This document shows positions 59,214-64,000 of a stretch of 64,000 nt of DNA, piece by piece. The position numbers and the translations under genes are program-made. The notes under the pieces were generated by a model. It was not told the DNA's origin. It ran no database searches and saw nothing but the letters and a program-made list of their open reading frames with translations. How positions within the stretch are numbered: the stretch's first letter is position 1; each line of letters begins with the position of its first letter. Location of the stretch: NCBI RefSeq assembly GCF_001426185.1, contig NZ_LMRP01000001.1, positions 310,483 through 374,482 on the forward strand, given 5' to 3'. The stretch is from Rhodococcus sp. Leaf247 (lineage in GTDB: Bacteria > Actinomycetota > Actinomycetes > Mycobacteriales > Mycobacteriaceae).

Positions 59214-59252
59214 CGAAGAACGCCCGCAGACACTGTCTGCGGGCGTTCTTCG
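59214..59252. terminator. Bidirectional terminator hairpin between DUF5319 and rsdA
   Basis: A perfect 19-base inverted repeat (arms 59214-59232 and 59234-59252) with GAAGAACGCCCGCAGACA as its core half. It lies between two convergent genes. The A-rich/T-rich outer ends (CGAAGAA and TTCTTCG) give short T-runs on both strands. Confidence 0.9.
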
Positions 59253-59265
59253 TGGTGCGGATGCC

Positions 59266-60276
59266 TCAGTTGGGGGTGACGACCGTGCTGGGAGTGACCG
59301 GTGTCGTGGTCTCCGGAGCGGGCGCGGGCGCCCGGAGGATCTCCGGTGGGATGGTCACGTCGGTGGTCGGCTGCGGCAGGAACGGCAGGTCCGTCGGCAG
59401 CGGGAACGGCAACTGGATATCCGTGGGCAGCGTCGGGATCTCGGTCGGGAGCGGCAACTGCGGAAGCGGGATGCTCGTGTCGGTAGGAATCTGCGGAACG
59501 ATGTCCTCCGGGATGGTGGGCATCGGCGGAACGGTCGTCGTGGGAGCGGCCGGCGGCGGCACCGAGGCGGGAGCGGTCAGCTTGGACAGCTCGGCGGACA
59601 GACGAGTCCACCAGTCCTGCAGCTGCGCACGCTCGTCCTCGTCGCGGATGCCACCGGTGCGCTGCGCGGCCTCGGCGAGACGAGTCTTCGCCGACTCCGC
59701 GTCGCCGCGGGCAAGCGCCTCCTCGACATCGTGGAGCGCCGTCGTCGTGTCGACCTGCGCGACAGTCGAATCCGCCTGCTGGGTGAAGACGACTTCCTTC
59801 ACCTTCCAGAGCGGATCTCCGGGCATCGCGCTGTAGGAGAACGCGGTGACTCCGCCTGCGAGGAATGCGACCGCAGCGGCGGCACCCACGAGCGGGCGCA
59901 GGTGACGCATCTTGCTGCGCGTGCGCTGACGGTGCAGTGCGTCCTCGGCAAGAGCGAGATCGATCGCGGCGGAGACCTGATCGAGATCGGGCCGTTCCGG
60001 CAACGGTTCGGCGAGGATGTCGGACCGCCACTCGGCGAGCAGGCCGGCCAGCCGGTACTCGTCGGCGTCGGCCGTCGCGATCGGGCCGTCGCCGGCGATC
60101 GCGTCGATGAGAGCGTCGTCGCGGCGCACGGCCATGATGTCGATAGGGCCGGACGACTCGGCGTCGTCTGCGGCGAAGGGGTCGGCGCCACCCGCGCCGA
60201 AGGCGTCGGGGCGGCCGGAGCCTCCGCGTGCGGAGCCGCCGAACTGTGCGCTGTCGCGCCACGAGTCCCTAGCCAT
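59266..60276 (-). CDS. rsdA: Anti-sigma-D factor
   Basis: A 336-residue single-pass membrane protein corresponding to Rv3413c (RsdA). The N-terminal part contains the sigma-binding segment ESSGPIDIMAVRRDDALIDAIA (about 43-64). A transmembrane helix lies near residues 128-150 (LVGAAAAVAFLAGGVTAF). The extracytoplasmic part has a helical region and then a long Pro/Thr-rich tail (about 240-336) made of TIPTD/PLPT-like repeats. The ATG overlaps the sigD stop by eight bases. In mycobacteria RsdA holds SigD until it is degraded by proteolysis. Confidence 0.9.
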   Translation of the reverse strand: MARDSWRDSAQFGGSARGGSGRPDAFGAGGADPFAADDAESSGPIDIMAVRRDDALIDAIAGDGPIATADADEYRLAGLLAEWRSDILAEPLPERPDLDQVSAAIDLALAEDALHRQRTRSKMRHLRPLVGAAAAVAFLAGGVTAFSYSAMPGDPLWKVKEVVFTQQADSTVAQVDTTTALHDVEEALARGDAESAKTRLAEAAQRTGGIRDEDERAQLQDWWTRLSAELSKLTAPASVPPPAAPTTTVPPMPTIPEDIVPQIPTDTSIPLPQLPLPTEIPTLPTDIQLPFPLPTDLPFLPQPTTDVTIPPEILRAPAPAPETTTPVTPSTVVTPN

Positions 60277-60847
60277 ACTTGTCACCTGCTCCCAGTACTT
60301 CGTTCTTCAGCTTCGCTATTGCCCGGTGTTGCGCCACACGAACGGCGCCTGCGGTACTACCCACGGCGGCGGCCGTTTCCTCTGCCGACAATCCGACGAT
60401 CAGGCGGAGCACCAGGATCTCGCGGTGCTTGTCCGACAGTGTCGACAGCAGTTCGTTCATGCGACGTCCTGCCTCCGAGTCCAGCGCCCGTTGCTCGGGG
60501 CCGTCCTCGATGGACATGACATCCGGTACATCGGCCATGGGCTCGGATTTGTTACGCGAAGTACTGCGATGGGCGTCGGCAACTTTGTGGGAGGCGATTC
60601 CGTAGACGAACGCCATGAAGGGGCGGCCCTGGTCCTCGTAGCGTGGGAGCGCTGTCATGACCGCGAGACAGACCTCCTGGGCGACGTCGTCGGCCGAGAG
60701 TTGACCCCTCTCACCAGCGCCGACGCGCGCCCGGCAGTACCGGACGACGACCGGCCTGATGCTCTCGAGAACGACGGAGAGAGCCCCTCGGTCACCGCGC
60801 GCTGCTGCCGCGACGGCCGAGTCCAGCCCCTCACCCGTGACAATCAT
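60269..60847 (-). CDS. sigD: ECF sigma factor SigD
   Basis: A 192-residue extracytoplasmic-function sigma factor. Region 2 contains LSADDVAQEVCLAVMTALPRY and FVYGIASHKVADAHR. Region 4 contains LSDKHREILVLRLIVGLSAEETA and GSTAGAVRVAQHRAIAKLK, almost the same as M. tuberculosis SigD (Rv3414c). The ATG at 60847 was chosen; a GTG at 60865 would add six residues and cannot be excluded. A possible -10 (TATCCT) lies about 85 bases upstream on the minus strand. Coupled to its anti-sigma gene rsdA. Confidence 0.93.
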   Translation of the reverse strand: MIVTGEGLDSAVAAAARGDRGALSVVLESIRPVVVRYCRARVGAGERGQLSADDVAQEVCLAVMTALPRYEDQGRPFMAFVYGIASHKVADAHRSTSRNKSEPMADVPDVMSIEDGPEQRALDSEAGRRMNELLSTLSDKHREILVLRLIVGLSAEETAAAVGSTAGAVRVAQHRAIAKLKNEVLGAGDKYG

Positions 60848-60983
60848 TGTCAGTGTGTTCTCCACCTCACGTCGGGCGCACCCCGAAACGGGCGCGCTTC
60901 CCCCCCGGTCCCCGACAGCCCGGTGTGGAACGCCTCAAGGATAGTCGTCCCCCCTCCGCGGTCTAGCGAACCGTCCGGTCTCG

Positions 60984-61733
60984 TCACGAGAAAACGCCTC
61001 CGCGTGACCGGATCGCAACCTCCAGGGCGCCGCGTACGGTCGCCGCTCCGGTTTCACCCAGTGCTTCCGAGATCGACGACGCCGCCCACGCCAGCGGCAG
61101 CAACCCCAGAGCCTCGGCATCGACTCGCACCGATCGTGCGTCGACTGCCGCCGCGCCGTGTTCGCCGGCCACGAGGCGCGCTGCGCACAGGACGAGGCGG
61201 GACTTGATGCGGTGGCGATCCGAGGCGAACGCCTGCGACGCGTCGACAGCGCGCGATGCCGCGGACAGAGCGGACGGTCCGTCGCCGCGCGCCATGGCCA
61301 CCTCGGCCCGGACCCACCACACCCGCAACGACACGCGGGAGTGGCCGGGGTTCTCGGTCAGGACGTCCTCGGCGCGGGCCAACAACACGTCGGCACGCGA
61401 TGTCCGGCGCGGGCCGATCGCATCGGCGGCGAGACCGACCAACGCGTCCACGACCGCATCGACCGCGCGGGGTTGCAGTGCACCTCGGCCTAAGCCGCTC
61501 TCCCGCAGAGCGACCCCGTCGCGGACGGACGCCGCGTCGTGACGCCCCAACTGACGCAGGAGCGACCCCTCGAGGCTCGAGGACAGAGAGCGGACGATCG
61601 GGTCGGGGTCCGACCGAAGTGCGCGGGCACCGGTGAACGCCGCCGAATACCACCCCCGAGCTCCTGCCTCGACGGCGCCGGACCAGGCCGCGACGGACGT
61701 CGGATCGGGCGGTCGGGCACTCGATGTCGGCAC
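60984..61733 (-). CDS. Conserved hypothetical protein (Rv3415c family)
   Basis: A 249-residue, Ala/Arg-rich, mostly helical protein with repeated helix pairs (for example AAWSGAVEAGARGWYSAAF and ALSAASRAVDASQAFASDRHRIKSRL) that suggest a TPR-like fold. Its place between sigD and whiB3 matches Rv3415c of M. tuberculosis, also of unknown function. GTG start; TATTCT seven bases upstream suggests a leaderless transcript. It probably belongs with sigD, 118 bases downstream on the same strand. Confidence 0.82.
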   Translation of the reverse strand: MPTSSARPPDPTSVAAWSGAVEAGARGWYSAAFTGARALRSDPDPIVRSLSSSLEGSLLRQLGRHDAASVRDGVALRESGLGRGALQPRAVDAVVDALVGLAADAIGPRRTSRADVLLARAEDVLTENPGHSRVSLRVWWVRAEVAMARGDGPSALSAASRAVDASQAFASDRHRIKSRLVLCAARLVAGEHGAAAVDARSVRVDAEALGLLPLAWAASSISEALGETGAATVRGALEVAIRSRGGVFS

Positions 61734-61936
61734 GCGAAACAGAATAGTCTCCGGCAGTTTCCCGCGAATTTACACAGCGATTGTCACGACATTTGCCGGT
61801 GCCATGTGACCGGCCGTTGTCCGCGTCGTGACGGCCGTGTTACGTACCTGCCACACGGGCTCGAAACCAGAGAAAAATGTCGCCCGAGTTAAATAATCCC
61901 TGCTCGGACTATGGATCACACCACGAAACGAGGCTG

Positions 61937-61966
61937 TTGACGGCTATTCCGGGCTCGCTCTACGGT
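61937..61966 (+). promoter_or_regulatory. Promoter of whiB3
   Basis: TTGACG (61937-61942) and TACGGT (61961-61966) are separated by 18 bases and precede the whiB3 ATG by 65 bases. The rest of the 298-base gap upstream contains an unusually AT-rich patch (about 61870-61895) but no other recognisable element. Confidence 0.6.
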
Positions 61967-62031
61967 TGCGACAGATCGTGAACGGCACCAAGGAAATTCA
62001 CGACCGCGCGTGAGAGTACTAGGAGTACACA

Positions 62032-62325
62032 ATGCCCCAGCCCAATCACCTCCCCGGACCCAATGCCGATATCTGGGATTGGCAGATGCACGGCACGTGC
62101 CGTGGAGTCGACTCGTCGATGTTCTTCCATCCTGATGGTGAACGAGGTCGAGCCCGCGCGCAACGCGAAATGAAAGCCAAGGAGATGTGCCGCGCCTGCC
62201 CCGTGCTCGCACAATGCCGCAGCCACGCGCTCGCGGTCAGCGAGCCCTACGGAATCTGGGGCGGGATGTCGGAGACCGAACGCGAAGTTCTGGCCCGCCG
62301 CAACCGCCGCCGACTCGCCTCCTGA
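62032..62325 (+). CDS. whiB3: WhiB-family redox-sensing transcription factor WhiB3
   Basis: A 97-residue protein beginning PQPNHLPGPNADIWDWQMHG, nearly the same as WhiB3 of M. tuberculosis (Rv3416). The four iron-sulfur cysteines are Cys23, Cys53, Cys56 and Cys62, in the pattern C-X29-CX2CX5C. The WhiB turn GIWGG follows, and a basic RRNRRR tail suits DNA contact. WhiB3 senses redox state and NO through a [4Fe-4S] cluster and binds the housekeeping sigma factor in mycobacteria. An AGGAG site lies a few bases before the ATG. Convergent with groEL1. Confidence 0.95.
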   Translation: MPQPNHLPGPNADIWDWQMHGTCRGVDSSMFFHPDGERGRARAQREMKAKEMCRACPVLAQCRSHALAVSEPYGIWGGMSETEREVLARRNRRRLAS

Positions 62326-62358
62326 TCTCTCCCCAGCGCGGCCGACCACCAACACCAC

Positions 62359-62401
62359 CGACAGAGGCCCCACCGGACGATCTCCGGTGGGGCCTCTGTC
62401 G
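62359..62401. terminator. Terminator hairpin between whiB3 and groEL1
   Basis: A perfect 19-base stem (arms 62359-62377 and 62383-62401, containing GACAGAGGCCCCACCGGA) around a five-base loop. It lies between convergent genes and should stop transcription from both sides; only short U-runs follow. Confidence 0.88.
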
Positions 62402-62439
62402 TGTGATTCACCGGCCGTCAGGGGCCGGGGGTACAGCGG

Positions 62440-64000
62440 TCAGTGGCTGTGACCGTGTCCCTGTGCGTCGGCGTCGACCTCTTCGGGCTTGTCGACGACG
62501 GTCGACTCGGTCGTCAGGATCATCTTCGCCACGGACGCGGCGTTGACCACGGCGGAGCGAGTGACCTTGACCGGGTCGATGACACCGTCGGCGACGAGGT
62601 TGCCGTAGGTGAGCGTCGCGGCATTGAACCCGGTGTCGTCGTCGGCTTCGACGAGCTTGCCCACGACGACGGAACCGTCGACGCCGGCATTGGTGGCGAT
62701 CCAGAACATCGGCGCGCGGAGTGCGAGGCGCACGGCCTCGACACCGATGGCCTCGTCGCCCGTCAGTCCGAGGTGATCCTTCAGTCCACGGCTGGCGTGC
62801 ACGAGTGCGGCGCCACCGCCGGAGACGATGCCTTCCTCGACGGCTGCCTTGGCTGCGTTGACCGCATCCTCGACACGGAACTTGCGCTCCTTGAGATCGG
62901 TCTCGGTAGCAGCACCGACCTTGATGACCGCGACTCCGCCGGCGAGCTTGGCGAGGCGCTCCTCGAGCTTCTCACGGTCCCAGTCGGAGTCCGTCGCCTC
63001 GATCTCGCGGCGGAGCTGACCGACGCGATCGGCGATGGCGTCGGCGGTGCCGGCACCCTCGACAATGGTGGTCTCGTCCTTGCTGACGACGACGCGTCGC
63101 GCGCTGCCGAGCAGATCGAGGCCTGCGTCCTTGAGCGAGAGTCCGATGTCCGCGTTGATGACCGTGGCGCCGGTGACGATGGCGAGGTCCTCGAGGAACG
63201 CCTTGCGGCGGTCACCGAAGAACGGCGCCTTCACGGCGACGGCCTTGACGGTCTTGCGGATCGAGTTGACGACCAGCGTGGAGAGCGCTTCGCCCTCGAT
63301 GTCCTCGGCGATGATGAGGACGGGCTTGCCCGACTCGGCGATCTTCTCGAGCAGGGGAAGGAAGTCCGGCAGCGAGCTGATCTTGTCGCGGTAGAGCAGG
63401 ATCTGCGCGTCGTCGAGGACGGCTTCCTGGCTGTCGACGTCCGTGACGAAGTACGGCGAGAGGTAGCCCTTGTCGAACTGGACGCCCTCGGTGATGACGA
63501 GCTCGGAGACCAGCGAGCTGGACTCCTCGACCGTGACGACACCGTCGGTGCCGACGCGGGTGAGCGCTTCGCCGACCATCTGGCCGATGACCTCGTCGCG
63601 CGAGGACACCGTGGCGACCTGCGCGATGGACTTCTCGCCCTCGACCGGAACGGCAGCGGCGAGCAGTGCCTCGGAGACGTGCTCGACGGCCTTGGTGATG
63701 CCGACGCCGAGTGCGATGGGGTTGGCACCGGCCGCGACGTTCTTCAAGCCCTGCTTGACCAGTGCCTGAGCGAGAACGGTCGCGGTGGTCGTGCCGTCAC
63801 CGGCCACGTCGTTGGTCTTGGTGGCGACGCTCTTCACCAGCTGAGCGCCGAGGTTCTCGAAGGGATCTTCGAGGTCGATCTCACGGGCGATGGAGACGCC
63901 GTCGTTCGTGACCGTCGGGCCACCGAACGCCTTCGCCAGCACCACGTGGCGACCGCGGGGTCCCAGGGTGACCTTGACAGCGTCGGCGAGCTTGTCGACG
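62440..64000 (-). CDS. groEL1: 60-kDa chaperonin GroEL1 (N-terminus beyond the window)
   Basis: The frame is open to the right edge, so about the first 20 residues are missing. It carries [23 protein letters not shown], the ATPase motif [16 protein letters not shown], and [31 protein letters not shown]. The C-terminus is His-rich ([11 protein letters not shown]) rather than the Gly-Met repeat of classical GroEL. That tail is the hallmark of the actinobacterial GroEL1 paralogue, usually found after groES and next to whiB3, as here. GroEL1 is a non-essential, specialised chaperonin in mycobacteria, linked to biofilm mycolate metabolism and metal binding. Confidence 0.95.
   Translation of the reverse strand, partial: VDKLADAVKVTLGPRGRHVVLAKAFGGPTVTNDGVSIAREIDLEDPFENLGAQLVKSVATKTNDVAGDGTTTATVLAQALVKQGLKNVAAGANPIALGVGITKAVEHVSEALLAAAVPVEGEKSIAQVATVSSRDEVIGQMVGEALTRVGTDGVVTVEESSSLVSELVITEGVQFDKGYLSPYFVTDVDSQEAVLDDAQILLYRDKISSLPDFLPLLEKIAESGKPVLIIAEDIEGEALSTLVVNSIRKTVKAVAVKAPFFGDRRKAFLEDLAIVTGATVINADIGLSLKDAGLDLLGSARRVVVSKDETTIVEGAGTADAIADRVGQLRREIEATDSDWDREKLEERLAKLAGGVAVIKVGAATETDLKERKFRVEDAVNAAKAAVEEGIVSGGGAALVHASRGLKDHLGLTGDEAIGVEAVRLALRAPMFWIATNAGVDGSVVVGKLVEADDDTGFNAATLTYGNLVADGVIDPVKVTRSAVVNAASVAKMILTTESTVVDKPEEVDADAQGHGHSH

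Overview
The window is GC-rich, gene-dense chromosomal DNA from a mycolic-acid actinobacterium, most likely Rhodococcus or a close relative. The placement rests on gene content and order. The blocks metY-metX, folD, trmL, dnaE2, acrA1, imuA'-imuB and guaA-choD-guaB3-guaB2-DUF5319-rsdA-sigD-Rv3415c-whiB3-groEL1 recur in the same order in Mycobacterium tuberculosis (Rv3340 to Rv3417c, recalled, not searched). Between these conserved blocks sit accessory genes not in that backbone. No tRNA, rRNA, CRISPR array, insertion sequence or prophage was seen.

Layout. 1-7312: an L-arabinose operon, with the end of a sugar ABC ATPase, two permeases, a LacI-type regulator, then araB, araD and araA. 7358-9489: xthA (exonuclease III) and a frameshifted MFS exporter. 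9637-12510: a SAM-IV riboswitch and a six-codon Cys-Cys leader ORF, followed by metY and metX. 12662-25070: a three-module non-ribosomal peptide synthetase coupled by overlapping stop/start codons to a two-gene DrrAB-like ABC exporter. 25067-30121: a DUF3017 protein, folD, trmL and dnaE2 with a LexA box. 30281-36919: a secreted protein, a PfkB kinase, SurE, an MMPL transporter and the fatty acyl-CoA reductase acrA1. 36999-42648: an ECF41-type sigma factor with its NAD-binding partner gene, small monooxygenase and VOC proteins, an AraC regulator, a degenerate histidine kinase, a membrane protein and an alpha/beta hydrolase. 42661-46376: an SOS-controlled operon imuA'-imuB-dinB. 46447-52306: a Ser/Thr kinase, a 97-bp imperfect palindrome, and a PspC-type envelope-stress module. 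52329-64000: the purine and sigma-D block listed above.

How the genes work together. The arabinose block imports L-arabinose and converts it to D-xylulose 5-phosphate. metX and metY make homocysteine from homoserine; their leader carries a SAM sensor and a possible cysteine sensor in series. dnaE2, imuA', imuB and dinB form a translesion (mutagenic) repair set: LexA-like boxes lie before dnaE2 and before the imuA' operon, and dinB is translationally coupled to imuB. guaB2, guaB3 and guaA serve GMP synthesis. sigD and rsdA are a sigma/anti-sigma pair, and whiB3 encodes a redox-sensing Fe-S regulator.

Features most worth a second look are the tandem SAM-IV/Cys-leader arrangement, the imuA'-imuB-dinB operon, the unassigned NRPS-exporter cluster, a histidine-kinase-like protein that has lost its phospho-accepting His and its ATPase domain, and the palindrome at 47698-47794. 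Several genes look leaderless, with a TANNNT hexamer 6 to 8 nt before the start codon. All function calls come from reading motifs and recalled family knowledge; no database search was run.
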